A stretch of 48,636 bases of DNA, from the NCBI GenBank assembly GCA_018609045.1, contig JABAYK010000005.1, positions 1 through 48,636 of the forward strand, read 5' to 3'. Origin of the DNA: Flavobacteriales bacterium. Lineage in GTDB: Bacteria > Bacteroidota > Bacteroidia > Flavobacteriales_G > Salibacteraceae. This document shows positions 20,335 through 29,483 of this stretch, piece after piece (within the stretch, counting starts at the first letter, position 1; each line of letters begins with the position of its first letter). The notes under the pieces are model-generated. The model worked only from the letters and a program-made list of their open reading frames with translations. It did no database searches and was not told the DNA's origin. The position numbers and the translations under genes were made by a program.

Positions 20335-22758
20335 TTGAAGTCAGAACCTGCTGTAAATTGGTTTGCATCTAAGGGTTGGAAACCCCAAAAATTTCAAATT
20401 GAAACTTGGAAAGCTTACCAAATTAATTTTCAAGGCATTGTTAATGCCCCAACGGGTTCTGGCAAAACATTTAGCCTAGCTGTTCCACCACTTTTAAAAG
20501 CCTTAGAAACTAATCAAATTTCTACTCCAAACCTAAAAGTAATTTGGATTACACCGATTAGGGCATTGGCCAAAGAAATAGCTTCATCCTTCGAAATGGC
20601 TATTGAAGGGCTAAAACTAAACTGGACCGTTGGAATTAGAACCGGAGATACAAATACAGCAGAAAGAGCAAAGCAAAAAAAGCAAATGCCCAACATTCTT
20701 ATTACAACTCCAGAGAGTTTGCATGTAATGTTGGCAACCAAAAATTTTTCTGAAAAGTTTAAATTTCTCGAACTTTTTGTAGCCGATGAATGGCATGAGT
20801 TACTTGGAAGCAAAAGAGCAGTGCAAGTTGAATTGGCTTTAAGCCGATTGAGGTCAATATCACCTGAGCTTAAAACTTGGGGAATTTCGGCCACAATTGG
20901 AAATTTAGAGTTGGCCTTAGATGTGCTTTTAGGGGTTAACCATCCAACAAAAACAATACTAATTCGGGCTAACCTCAAAAAAAAGATAGAAGTAATATCT
21001 GTTTTACCTGATGAAATAGAAAAGTATCCTTGGGCAGGGCATTTGGGATTAAAACTTTTAGAAAAAGCATTACCCATTATTGACAATAGCGAAAGCACAT
21101 TAATTTTTACCAATACAAGAGGACAAGCCGAAATTTGGTATCAAAGATTATTAGAAGTTGCGCCAGAATTATCAGGAATATTAGCTATGCATCATGGCAG
21201 TATTTCAAAAGATTTACGCAATTGGGTTGAAGAAGCTTTACATGAAAGTAGATTAAAGGCGGTAGTTTGTACTTCGAGTTTAGATTTAGGAGTAGATTTT
21301 CGACCGGTAGAAACCATTATTCAAGTTGGAAGCCCGAAAGGTGTTGCAAGATTTATGCAGCGTGCAGGAAGAAGTGGCCATCAACCAGGAGCGATTAGTA
21401 AAATTTACTTTTTACCTACAAACGCGTTAGAGCTTTTGGAGGGTGCTGCGCTCCGAGAAGCTATTAATAATCAAATAATTGAAGATAGAGTTCCTTTTAT
21501 TCGCTCATTCGATGTGTTGATTCAATATCTTGTTACTTTGGCTGTAGCAGATGGTTTTGACCAAAAAGAAACTTTTAACCAGATAAAAAACACCATCTCA
21601 TTCAGCAGTATTTCTAAAGATGAATGGAATTGGCTTTTGCGGTTTATTACCTCAGGAGGAGATAGCCTAAAAGCTTATGATGAGTACAATAGGGTAGAGG
21701 TGATTGATGGTCTTTTTAAAGTTGTAGATAGAAGAATTGCAAGAAGACATCGTCTTTCGATAGGTACTATTGTATCTGATATGATTATGAAAATTAAATA
21801 TTCGTCGGGTGGGTTTATTGGTACCGTGGAAGAGTATTTTATTTCGATTTTAAAAATTGGAGATATTTTTTGGTTTTCGGGTAGATGTCTTGAATTAGTT
21901 CGAATAAAAGACCAAGTTGTGGAGGTGAAAAACGCTCCTCCGCAAAAGGGTAAAATACCAAGTTGGCAAGGAGGAAGAATGCCTCTTTCATCTCAAATGA
22001 GCGAAGTTTTAAGAAAAAAGCTTACCGAGGCTTCTGAAAATAATTCTCAAGACATTGAACTAAAAACGATATTTCCCATTTTAACTACGCAGGCAAAAAC
22101 AAGTTTAATTCCTAATGAAAATGAGTTTTTGATCGAAAAATTTAACACCGAAGAAGGTTGTCATGTGTATTTATATCCTTTTGAAGGAAGAGCAGTTCAC
22201 GAAGGAATGGCAAGTATTATTTCTTATAGAATAGCTTTGCTGAAACCTATGAGTTTTTCATTGGCTTTTAACGATTACGGCATTGAACTTCTATCTGACC
22301 AAGATATTCCCATTGAAGATGCCATAGACTCAGAAATTTTTTCGCCGCAACATTTAAGAGATGATATTGTGGCATCTGTAAATGCATCTGAAATGGCAAG
22401 AAGACGCTTTAGGGATATTGCAGCAATTTCAGGGTTAATTTTTAAGGGTTTTCCACATGCAGAGAAAAAAGAAAGGCATTTGCAAGCATCATCAAGTTTG
22501 CTGTTTAATGTGTTTACTGATTATGATAAAAACAATTTGCTCTACAGGCAAGCATTTGAAGAGGTAATGGAGTTTCAGTTAGAAGAGGGCCGAATGAGAA
22601 ATGCTTTTTCTAGAATAATAAATCAAGAAGTTAAGTTGGTTTATCCTAAAAATTACACACCTTTTTCTTTCCCATTGATGGTTGACAGATTGAGAGAGAA
22701 GTTGAGCACCGAAAAAATTGAAGATAAAATAAAGAAAATGAAATTAGTGTTAGATTAA
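20335..22758 (+). CDS. Ligase-associated DEXH-box helicase (Lhr-like)
   Basis: This is a superfamily 2 helicase of 807 residues, of the type named ligase-associated DNA damage response DEXH box helicase. Motif I is PTGSGKT (39-45), motif II is DEWH (151-154), motif III is SATIGN, and QRAGRSGH is motif VI. The C-terminal half has the Lhr-type extension. The start is TTG at 20335, since no ATG precedes the helicase motifs in frame. Its stop overlaps the pdeM ATG by one base (TAATG), so they are translationally linked. The DNA ligase and metallo-beta-lactamase-fold exonuclease that usually complete this cassette are not in the window. Confidence 0.93.
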   Translation: MKSEPAVNWFASKGWKPQKFQIETWKAYQINFQGIVNAPTGSGKTFSLAVPPLLKALETNQISTPNLKVIWITPIRALAKEIASSFEMAIEGLKLNWTVGIRTGDTNTAERAKQKKQMPNILITTPESLHVMLATKNFSEKFKFLELFVADEWHELLGSKRAVQVELALSRLRSISPELKTWGISATIGNLELALDVLLGVNHPTKTILIRANLKKKIEVISVLPDEIEKYPWAGHLGLKLLEKALPIIDNSESTLIFTNTRGQAEIWYQRLLEVAPELSGILAMHHGSISKDLRNWVEEALHESRLKAVVCTSSLDLGVDFRPVETIIQVGSPKGVARFMQRAGRSGHQPGAISKIYFLPTNALELLEGAALREAINNQIIEDRVPFIRSFDVLIQYLVTLAVADGFDQKETFNQIKNTISFSSISKDEWNWLLRFITSGGDSLKAYDEYNRVEVIDGLFKVVDRRIARRHRLSIGTIVSDMIMKIKYSSGGFIGTVEEYFISILKIGDIFWFSGRCLELVRIKDQVVEVKNAPPQKGKIPSWQGGRMPLSSQMSEVLRKKLTEASENNSQDIELKTIFPILTTQAKTSLIPNENEFLIEKFNTEEGCHVYLYPFEGRAVHEGMASIISYRIALLKPMSFSLAFNDYGIELLSDQDIPIEDAIDSEIFSPQHLRDDIVASVNASEMARRRFRDIAAISGLIFKGFPHAEKKERHLQASSSLLFNVFTDYDKNNLLYRQAFEEVMEFQLEEGRMRNAFSRIINQEVKLVYPKNYTPFSFPLMVDRLREKLSTEKIEDKIKKMKLVLD

Positions 22759-23408
22759 TGAAGGAAGAAACTTTCAATTTTTTAAACCAAACCTTAAAAT
22801 TACATCCATTAAAAGGTCTTTTTTGGGAAGAGCAAAACCTTTTGGTTATTGGCGATTTACACTTTGGTAAAATTCTACACTTTAGAAAAAGCGGAGTTGG
22901 TTTGCCTGAAAAAGCAATTGCTGAAAACCTCAATAACCTCAAATCTATTATCAACTATTTTGACCCTAAACAAGTTTTATTCTTAGGTGATTTGTTTCAT
23001 AGCAAATACAATAAAGAGTGGGAGGCCTTTTGCAAATTAATTGGGGATTTCAAGCAAGTTGAGTTTACCCTTTTAATAGGAAACCACGATACTTTATCAA
23101 TTGAAAAATATAATCAAGCCAATTTAAAAGTAGTATATGAAAGTTTGGTTGCAACCCCTTTCATTTTTACCCACGAACCTGTTGAGAACGAAACTGAATT
23201 TTTTCAAATATCGGGTCATATTCATCCAGGTATAAAATTGAGTGGAAAGGGAGTAGGCTCCATTACAATTCCTTGTTTTTATTTCAAAAAAAAGCAGGCT
23301 ATAATGCCTGCTTTCGGATATTTTACGGGTTTACATCGTGTAAAACCCAAAAAAGGTGAAGTGGTTTTTGGTATAGTAAATAATGCAGTTTTAAACTTTA
23401 AAATTTAA
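22758..23408 (+). CDS. pdeM: Ligase-associated metallophosphoesterase PdeM
   Basis: This calcineurin-like phosphoesterase (216 residues) is the nuclease of the ligase-associated DNA repair cassette. Metal-binding motifs are complete: GDLH (32-35), GDLFH (77-81), GNHD (108-111) and GHIHP (153-157). The ATG overlaps the helicase stop by one base. The 3' end overlaps the end of the converging DUF3078 gene by 11 bases. An inverted repeat in its coding sequence (23291-23314) works as a terminator on the opposite strand. The role in DNA repair is inferred from family and partner. Confidence 0.93.
   Translation: MKEETFNFLNQTLKLHPLKGLFWEEQNLLVIGDLHFGKILHFRKSGVGLPEKAIAENLNNLKSIINYFDPKQVLFLGDLFHSKYNKEWEAFCKLIGDFKQVEFTLLIGNHDTLSIEKYNQANLKVVYESLVATPFIFTHEPVENETEFFQISGHIHPGIKLSGKGVGSITIPCFYFKKKQAIMPAFGYFTGLHRVKPKKGEVVFGIVNNAVLNFKI
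23286..23314 (-). terminator. Terminator of the DUF3078 gene, inside pdeM
   Basis: A perfect 9-base-pair stem pairs 23291-23299 (AAAGCAGGC) with 23306-23314 around TATAAT. Read on the - strand it is followed by eight T residues (23293-23286), the classic rho-independent form. It lies 84 bases past the DUF3078 stop and wholly within the pdeM coding sequence. On the + strand no T run follows, so it should not stop pdeM transcription. Confidence 0.82.
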
Positions 23409-24324
23409 AAGAAACACCTAAACCAAATACTTCTTTAAATTGAGCTCTTGGGCCTACGGCATCGGTAATACCATCATCATTATTATCTACTGCAATATCA
23501 ATATCATCATCGTAAATTAAATGAGTATTAAGGTTTGCAGATAAAAACTTGTTAATTTTCATGGTAACTATAGTTTCCCAGTTAATATCAATATTTTGAG
23601 GGTTATTTAGGTAGTTTGAAAATAAGTCTAACTTGGTTTGAAAGTTTACGTTTTCAACAATATCTTTTTTGTACATCATTTTTAAAAATGCACCCACTTC
23701 ATTTCTAATCATTTTACCAGCAGTAGTTCTGTTTCCTAAAGCATCATAAACAGCACCTTCAACACCAAATGCACCTGCATCTGCCAATGTTTGGTTGTTT
23801 ACTATAGTAGTTTTAGATGTAACAGGCGAAAGCATTAACGTAAAGTTATCGCTTGGTTTATAATCAACACCAATAGCCAATAAAATGTAGCCAGGAGCCA
23901 AGAAATCTGAAATTAAAACACTATCGTTTGGGATGTTGTAACCGGGAGCAAATTGAGTTCTGAAGTTTAACAACCCAGAGTAGTACCAATCTTCGTTAAT
24001 ATTTCTGCCGTATTTAGAATTTAACTCAATTCTATCATCACTTTTTACAAATGGCTGACTGTTGTTTCTAATTAAACCGTAACCTAAATCTAAAGTATTG
24101 TCCCAAGTTTGTTTTTCATCTTTATAGTTGGCAAATAAATTGAAAAATACATTTCCAGAAATTGAGCTTTGTCCTCCTGCTGCCCAATTGGTAAGAGAAA
24201 CTTGGTTAAAAGTTAATGAGGCCATTCCACCTTTTGTCCATTTAGACTCTGGCGCAGTTTCTTCTTCTTGAGAAAAAGAAATAAAAGTTGTAAATACTAA
24301 TAAAATAGTAACTAATTTTTTCAT
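23398..24324 (-). CDS. DUF3078 family outer-membrane-type protein
   Basis: This is a 308-residue exported protein of the DUF3078 family, found in Bacteroidota, function unknown. A signal peptide (about 1-19, ...FISFSQ) is followed by the family hallmark WTKGGMASLTFNQVSLTNWA and alternating polar/hydrophobic strands ending in GVSFKF. A terminal aromatic residue after such strands suggests an outer-membrane beta barrel. Only 8 bases separate its start from the Hpt remnant upstream, so its promoter probably lies in or before that remnant. Its terminator is inside pdeM. Confidence 0.87.
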   Translation of the reverse strand: MKKLVTILLVFTTFISFSQEEETAPESKWTKGGMASLTFNQVSLTNWAAGGQSSISGNVFFNLFANYKDEKQTWDNTLDLGYGLIRNNSQPFVKSDDRIELNSKYGRNINEDWYYSGLLNFRTQFAPGYNIPNDSVLISDFLAPGYILLAIGVDYKPSDNFTLMLSPVTSKTTIVNNQTLADAGAFGVEGAVYDALGNRTTAGKMIRNEVGAFLKMMYKKDIVENVNFQTKLDLFSNYLNNPQNIDINWETIVTMKINKFLSANLNTHLIYDDDIDIAVDNNDDGITDAVGPRAQFKEVFGLGVSFKF

Positions 24325-24332
24325 GTTTAAGA

Positions 24333-24593
24333 TTAATTTAAGGAGTTTACTATGGCTAAAGCTTCTTTTGTAGTTGAAATAATTGAATTTAGTGAGGCGT
24401 TTAACTCAGCATTTTCTAATGAGATATTTTTTGAATTTTCGGCAATAAAATTAAACTCTTTTTCTAATTGAAAAATCCCAAACAAATTAATTGGAGATTT
24501 TAATTTATGTATTAAAAAAACGACTTTTTCTAAATCTTTTTCCGTAATTGATTTTTCAATTTCTCTTAAGTAGTTGGGTATTTCAATTCCCAA
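24333..24593 (-). pseudogene. 5'-truncated Hpt (histidine phosphotransfer) gene
   Basis: The 86 codons encode most of an Hpt domain, the intermediate of multistep phosphorelays. The phospho-accepting histidine motif HKLKSPINLFG is present (His29 counted from a TTG at 24593). The first helix of the usual 100-120-residue domain is missing. No ATG exists upstream: the frame stays open only to a stop near 24632 and reads antisense into the LytTR remnant. Homology stops at about 24591-24600, where the opposite-strand LytTR gene also begins abruptly. It is most likely a remnant, though a shortened functional protein from the TTG cannot be excluded. Confidence 0.7.
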
Positions 24594-25047
24594 AAAAGGA
24601 GTTTGCCTTAGAAGCTTTTGAGCTAGATGTTACCGATTATATTTTAAAGCAAATTGAGTATGCCCGTTTTCTTAAAGCTGCTCAAAAAGCGTTAAATATT
24701 CATAATACGTTAGAACATAATCAACAAGCCAACAATGAGTTTTTTGTGAAAATTAACCAAGAAATGGTTAAAATCCTTCTTGATGAAATTCTGTTTATAG
24801 AGGCTTATGGAGATTATGAAAAAATACATAGTAAGGCAGGTAAATATATGTTTTGTCAACTATGAAATCTTTAGAAACTAAATTACCCGAAAACGATTTT
24901 TTAAGAGTTCACAAGTCGTTTATAGCTAGATTAGATAAAATAAGCAAAGCAGATAATGCTAATATTTTTATCAACGACACCAAAATTCCGGTTAGTCGAT
25001 CCTATAAAGATAGTTTAAAGGAAAGATTAAACTCTATGCAGTTCTAA
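24594..25047 (+). pseudogene. Broken LytTR response regulator
   Basis: This is the remnant of a LytTR-family DNA-binding response regulator. Only the last part of the receiver survives (EFALEAFELDVTDYILKQIE), so the phospho-accepting aspartate and about 80 N-terminal residues are gone. The near-invariant receiver Lys-Pro pair reads Lys-Gln here. The LytTR domain starts normally (FFVKINQEMVKILLDEILFI). After KAGKYM the frame shifts at a run of four T (24851-24854). One added T would restore the reading into STMKSLETKLPENDFLRVHK and the normal C terminus. Truncation plus frameshift makes this a pseudogene. A sequencing error could explain the frameshift but not the missing start. Confidence 0.88.
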
Positions 25048-26639
25048 TTTTTCTGTACAAGGAATATTTTTTCCATGCTATTGCTTCCATCCATTGCGGC
25101 AGAAACAATTCCACCTGCGTAACCCGCCCCTTCGCCTACTGGATATAATCCTTCAGTATCAATATGGCAATAGGTTTCTTTATTTCTTGGAATCCTAATG
25201 GGTGATGAAGTTCTACTTTCTGTAGCAACAATTACAGCTTCATTCGAAAGGTAACCTTTCATTTTTTTTCCAACTTGTTTAAATGCTTTTTGTAGTCTTT
25301 TAACCAAGAATGGAGGTAAGACTTCGTACAAGGGTGAAGATGTTATTCCTGCTAAATATGAGCATTTTGGCAAGCTTGTAGATTTTTTGTTATTCAAAAA
25401 GTCTAGCAATCTTTGGGCAGGGGCACTTTGTGTTTTTCCACCTGCTATCCACATTTTTTTTTCGACAAACTTTTGGAATTCTAATCCTGAAAAAGGACCA
25501 AATTCTTGAAACTCCTTCAATTCATCGTTACCTATTTCGGTTACAATTCCAGAGGTAGCCCAAGGGTTATTTCGTTTAGATGGAGACCAACCATTGGTTA
25601 CAATTTCTCCTTCGCTAGTGGCGCATGGTGCAATTATTCCACCCGGACACATACAAAAAGAATATACCCCTTTTCCGTCTACTTGCTCAACCCAACTATA
25701 GGCTGCGGGTGGCAAAAACTGCATGGTTTCAGGCAATTCTTCTGTTGTGCAGTGATATTGAATTTGATTAATTAATTCTTGTGGATGCTCAACCCTAACA
25801 CCTAAAGCAAAGGGCTTAAATTCTATGGTAATTTCTCTTTTGTGTAAAAGCTCAAAAACATCTCTAGCAGAGTGACCTGTTGCCAACATAAACTGATTAC
25901 ATGGTACAGTATAGGACTCGTTAGTTTCTAAATTTTGAATTTCTAATTCTTTTACTTTATTATTTTCAATTTTAATATCTGTAAGCTTATGCTGAAAAAG
26001 AAATAAGCCACCTTTTTTTAGAATTAAGTTTCTAATATTTTCAATAATTTGCGGAAGTTTATTGGTACCTATGTGAGGATGAGCTTTTACCAAAATATCT
26101 GGGCTGGCTCCAAATTCAACAAGCTTTTCTAATATTTCTTGCTGATTTCCTCTTTTTTTAGATCGAGTATATAATTTCCCATCAGAGTATGTTCCTGCAC
26201 CACCTTCACCAAAGCAATAATTAGAGTTATTATTTACAATGTGTTGTTTGTTGAGTTTAGCCAAGTCGCGCCTTCGTTCTTTAATCGGTCTACCACGCTC
26301 AACAATAATTGGCTTTAAACCAAGCTCAATAGCCTTTAATGCCGCAAATAGTCCTGCAGGGCCTGCTCCAACAATGTAAATTGGCTTTCCATTTTCAACA
26401 TATAAATAGTTTCTCTCGGCCTTTTTTGTGTTTTCAGATTTTGAAGTGTCACCAACAAAAACTTCATAGGTTAGAACATATTTAACTGTTTTTTTTCGGG
26501 CATCAATATTTTCTCTTACCAATTCAAAATAGAAATCAGTATCCTTTTTGATATTGAGGTTTCCTGCAATTAAGTTTTTGATATATTCTTTATCCTCTTT
26601 TTGGTGAGGTAGAACAGAGATTTGAACTTTTTGGCTCAT
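25044..26639 (-). CDS. NAD(P)/FAD-dependent oxidoreductase (COG2509-like)
   Basis: This is a 531-residue FAD-dependent dehydrogenase of unknown substrate, related to the uncharacterised COG2509 group. An N-terminal alpha/beta domain of about 85 residues precedes the FAD-binding Rossmann motif GAGPAG (91-96) and the adjoining ERG. Further hallmarks are CFGEGGAGTYSDGKLYTR and a C-terminal YPVGEGAGYAGGIVSAAMDG flavin-contact segment. It starts immediately after the upstream secreted protein's stop and its end overlaps the LytTR remnant by four bases (CTAA). Co-transcription with dnaB is likely. Confidence 0.88.
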   Translation of the reverse strand: MSQKVQISVLPHQKEDKEYIKNLIAGNLNIKKDTDFYFELVRENIDARKKTVKYVLTYEVFVGDTSKSENTKKAERNYLYVENGKPIYIVGAGPAGLFAALKAIELGLKPIIVERGRPIKERRRDLAKLNKQHIVNNNSNYCFGEGGAGTYSDGKLYTRSKKRGNQQEILEKLVEFGASPDILVKAHPHIGTNKLPQIIENIRNLILKKGGLFLFQHKLTDIKIENNKVKELEIQNLETNESYTVPCNQFMLATGHSARDVFELLHKREITIEFKPFALGVRVEHPQELINQIQYHCTTEELPETMQFLPPAAYSWVEQVDGKGVYSFCMCPGGIIAPCATSEGEIVTNGWSPSKRNNPWATSGIVTEIGNDELKEFQEFGPFSGLEFQKFVEKKMWIAGGKTQSAPAQRLLDFLNNKKSTSLPKCSYLAGITSSPLYEVLPPFLVKRLQKAFKQVGKKMKGYLSNEAVIVATESRTSSPIRIPRNKETYCHIDTEGLYPVGEGAGYAGGIVSAAMDGSNSMEKIFLVQKN

Positions 26640-27899
26640 TTAGGTTTTCTGCTTTTTCTTTTTGGCAGCAGGAAATAATACATTGTTTAATATTAACCTG
26701 TATCCTGGAGAGTTAGGGTGCAAATTTAAATCGGTTGGAGGATCACCAACATAATGCTGATAGTCTTCAGGATCGTGGCCTCCATAAAATGTAAATTGAC
26801 CTTCGCCAAATTTACCGTGTATGTATTTTGCAGAATTTAAAGATTTGCTTTCGCCTAAAATTAATACTTCGGGCTTGATGTAGTTTTTGGTGTATGCAGT
26901 AGTTTGCCCCATAAAGCCTTTAATTATTTGGGTGTGATTTTGACATAACATGGTTGGAACAGGATCCCACTTGGCAGAAAATTCGAATAAGGTGAAGTAA
27001 TCAATATTTTCTGGAGTGCGTGCATGAATTTTTGTTGCATCTATTGATGAAAATTCATATTCCATAGGATTTTTAGACAAAACAAAATCTTTAAAAGCAA
27101 AAGTTTTTGAGAAGTCAATTTTACTTTGAGCATTTGGATCTGCAGCATCACCGTCAAACATTACTTCGCAAATGTCAACTTCAGCTGCAGAAAGGGCAAT
27201 ATCATAAGAGTCTGTTCCCGAACACATTGAGAACATAAAACCACCACCTGCCGTGTACTCTTTGATTTTTGTTGCAACACCTAGTTTTAACTCCGATACT
27301 TTGTTAAATCCTAAATCTGTAGCATCTTTTTCGCTTTCGGCAACCTGATTTTGATACCAAGCCGCATTTCTATACATACCATAAAACCTACCATATTGAC
27401 CTGTAAAATCTTCGTGATGCAAATGCAACCAATCGTATTTAGGCAATTCTCCTTGAATTATTTCTCTATCGTAAATTACATCGTAAGGAATTTCGGCGTA
27501 GGTTAAAACCATGGTTACAGCATCATCCCAAGGCTGTTTCGATTTTGGGGAATAAACTGCAATTTTTGGAGCAACTTCAAGTTTTACAACATCCATGTTG
27601 GCTTCAGGGTTCATAATTTGGGCTTCAATTGCTGAGCCTTGTGCATCAGCAATAACTTCATAGCTAACACCTCTAATTATGCATTCTGTTTCAATTTCTT
27701 TGGCATAAGGCACCATAAAACTACCACCTCTATAATTAAGTAGCCATTTAATTTCAACTTCATTTTTTAAGACCCAAAATGCAATTCCGTATGATTTTAG
27801 ATGATTACTTTGGTTTTCATCCATGTGGATTAGCAGTTTCGAAGCGAAGCCATTAAAACTAAAAAAAGCTAAAAGGCAAAATAAAATTATGTTTTTCAT
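26640..27899 (-). CDS. Secreted protein often labelled asparagine synthetase B
   Basis: This 419-residue exported protein of Bacteroidota has a signal peptide at about 1-19 (MKNIILFCLLAFFSFNGFAS). Relatives are often called asparagine synthetase B, but I see no N-terminal catalytic cysteine and no PP-loop synthetase motif, so that name looks doubtful. From about residue 112 there is a flavodoxin/GATase-like fold (KIAVYSPKSKQPWDDAV, YDWLHLHHEDFTGQYG, GGGFMFSMCSGTDSYDIA). The C-terminal region is rich in conserved Gly/Asp/Pro (GGHDPEDYQHYVGDPPTD). Function is unknown. It sits 26 bases after dnaB and abuts the FAD oxidoreductase. Confidence 0.75.
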   Translation of the reverse strand: MKNIILFCLLAFFSFNGFASKLLIHMDENQSNHLKSYGIAFWVLKNEVEIKWLLNYRGGSFMVPYAKEIETECIIRGVSYEVIADAQGSAIEAQIMNPEANMDVVKLEVAPKIAVYSPKSKQPWDDAVTMVLTYAEIPYDVIYDREIIQGELPKYDWLHLHHEDFTGQYGRFYGMYRNAAWYQNQVAESEKDATDLGFNKVSELKLGVATKIKEYTAGGGFMFSMCSGTDSYDIALSAAEVDICEVMFDGDAADPNAQSKIDFSKTFAFKDFVLSKNPMEYEFSSIDATKIHARTPENIDYFTLFEFSAKWDPVPTMLCQNHTQIIKGFMGQTTAYTKNYIKPEVLILGESKSLNSAKYIHGKFGEGQFTFYGGHDPEDYQHYVGDPPTDLNLHPNSPGYRLILNNVLFPAAKKKKQKT

Positions 27900-27925
27900 G
27901 TCTATCGACCTTTCAAATTTTATTC

Positions 27926-29479
27926 CTAAAATGGAGGATTATTGTCATCGTTGCCATCATTGTAATCATAGGCGTCATCATTAAATTTCGAACCTAAAAT
28001 TACACTGTTTGTAGCTTCATCAAACGAGTCGTTTGGTTGCATTGCATTTCCTTCTCCTCTTCCAAAATCATCAGAGAAGTTTTCGAATTTTGCAAACTGA
28101 CCAATAAATTTAAGTTTTACATTTTCTAATGCCCCATTTCTGTGTTTGGCAATAATAATTTCTGCCATACCATTTGTAGCATTTCCCTCTTCATCTTCTG
28201 TTAAACCGTAATATTCAGGGCGGTATATGAACATTACCATATCGGCGTCTTGCTCAATGGCACCAGACTCCCGTAAATCTGAAAGTTGTGGCCTTTTTTC
28301 ACCACCTCTTGTTTCTACAGCTCTACTTAACTGAGAAAGCGCAATTATTGGGATATTTAACTCCTTGGCAATTCCTTTAATAGATCTAGAAATCGTACTA
28401 ATTTCTTGCTCTCTATTTCCTTTTCCATCTCCACCTGCGGTCATCAATTGCAAGTAATCAATAATTACCATGCTAATATCAAACTGACTTTTTAACCTTC
28501 GGCATTTCGCACGAAGTTCAAAAATTGAAAGGCCTGGAGTGTCATCAATGTATAATTTGGCTTTAGAAAGTTGGTTAATTTTTGAGTTTAATTGTTCCCA
28601 CTCAAAACTTTCTAGCTGTCCTTTTTTGAGCTTTTCTGAAGCTAATTGGGTTTCAGAAGCAATAAGTCTGTTAACCAATTGCAATGAAGACATTTCCAGT
28701 GAAAATACGGCTACCGGCTTGTCAAAATCCACAGCTGAGTTTCTTGCCAATGATAAAACAAATGCTGTTTTACCCATACCTGGTCTTGCAGCCAAAATAA
28801 TCATATCAGAGTTTTGAAACCCAGATGTTACTTTGTCTAAATCATGAAACCCTGTTGGAACACCACTCAAGCCATCACTTTTTTGACTTAGTTCTTCAAT
28901 TTTTTTAATGGCTTCGTGCATCAGGTCTTCCATTTTGGTGTAGTCTTTCCTGATGTTTCCTTCGGTAACTTTGTAAAGACGTTGTTCTGTTTTATCTAAT
29001 AAATCAAAAACATCTGTGGTATCATCGTAACAGTCTTTTATGGTTTCTGATGAGATTTTTATTAATTCTCTTAAAATGTATTTCTGAGAAATAATTCTTG
29101 CATGAAACTCAATATTTGCTGCTGAAGCAACCTTACTTGTCAATTGAGAAATAAAGAAGGGGCCACCAACAAAATCTAACTCACCTGTATTTTTTAATTT
29201 TTCGGTTACAGTTAAAATATCAATAGGCTGTGATTCATGAAAAAGGCTTTGAATAACTGAGTAAATTCTTTGGTGTTCTTCTCGATAAAAACTTTCGGGC
29301 ATTAAAATGTCAATTACCTCATTTACAGCCTCTTTTTCGAGCATTAATGCACCCAAAACAGCTTCTTCTAGATCTACAGCTTGAGGAGGAACTCTACCAA
29401 AATCAATACTTTCAAAAGTATTTCCAACATTACGGGGTTTTCTTCTTGAAGCTGTATTGGTTGATTTTCCTTGTTCCAT
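27926..29479 (-). CDS. dnaB: Replicative DNA helicase DnaB
   Basis: DnaB is the hexameric helicase at the replication fork. The 517-residue protein has the N-terminal DnaB domain (about 30-135) and the RecA-like C-terminal ATPase with Walker A ARPGMGKT (231-238) and Walker B MVIIDYLQLM. The SDLRESGAIEQDADMVMFIY signature is present. No intein is present. The N-terminal 30 residues are basic and the C-terminal tail is acidic and Asn/Asp-rich. The ATG lies 5 bases after a TACTTTCG element, so the mRNA may be leaderless. It is preceded by the accA terminator. Confidence 0.98.
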   Translation of the reverse strand: MEQGKSTNTASRRKPRNVGNTFESIDFGRVPPQAVDLEEAVLGALMLEKEAVNEVIDILMPESFYREEHQRIYSVIQSLFHESQPIDILTVTEKLKNTGELDFVGGPFFISQLTSKVASAANIEFHARIISQKYILRELIKISSETIKDCYDDTTDVFDLLDKTEQRLYKVTEGNIRKDYTKMEDLMHEAIKKIEELSQKSDGLSGVPTGFHDLDKVTSGFQNSDMIILAARPGMGKTAFVLSLARNSAVDFDKPVAVFSLEMSSLQLVNRLIASETQLASEKLKKGQLESFEWEQLNSKINQLSKAKLYIDDTPGLSIFELRAKCRRLKSQFDISMVIIDYLQLMTAGGDGKGNREQEISTISRSIKGIAKELNIPIIALSQLSRAVETRGGEKRPQLSDLRESGAIEQDADMVMFIYRPEYYGLTEDEEGNATNGMAEIIIAKHRNGALENVKLKFIGQFAKFENFSDDFGRGEGNAMQPNDSFDEATNSVILGSKFNDDAYDYNDGNDDNNPPF

Positions 29480-29483
29480 TTTA

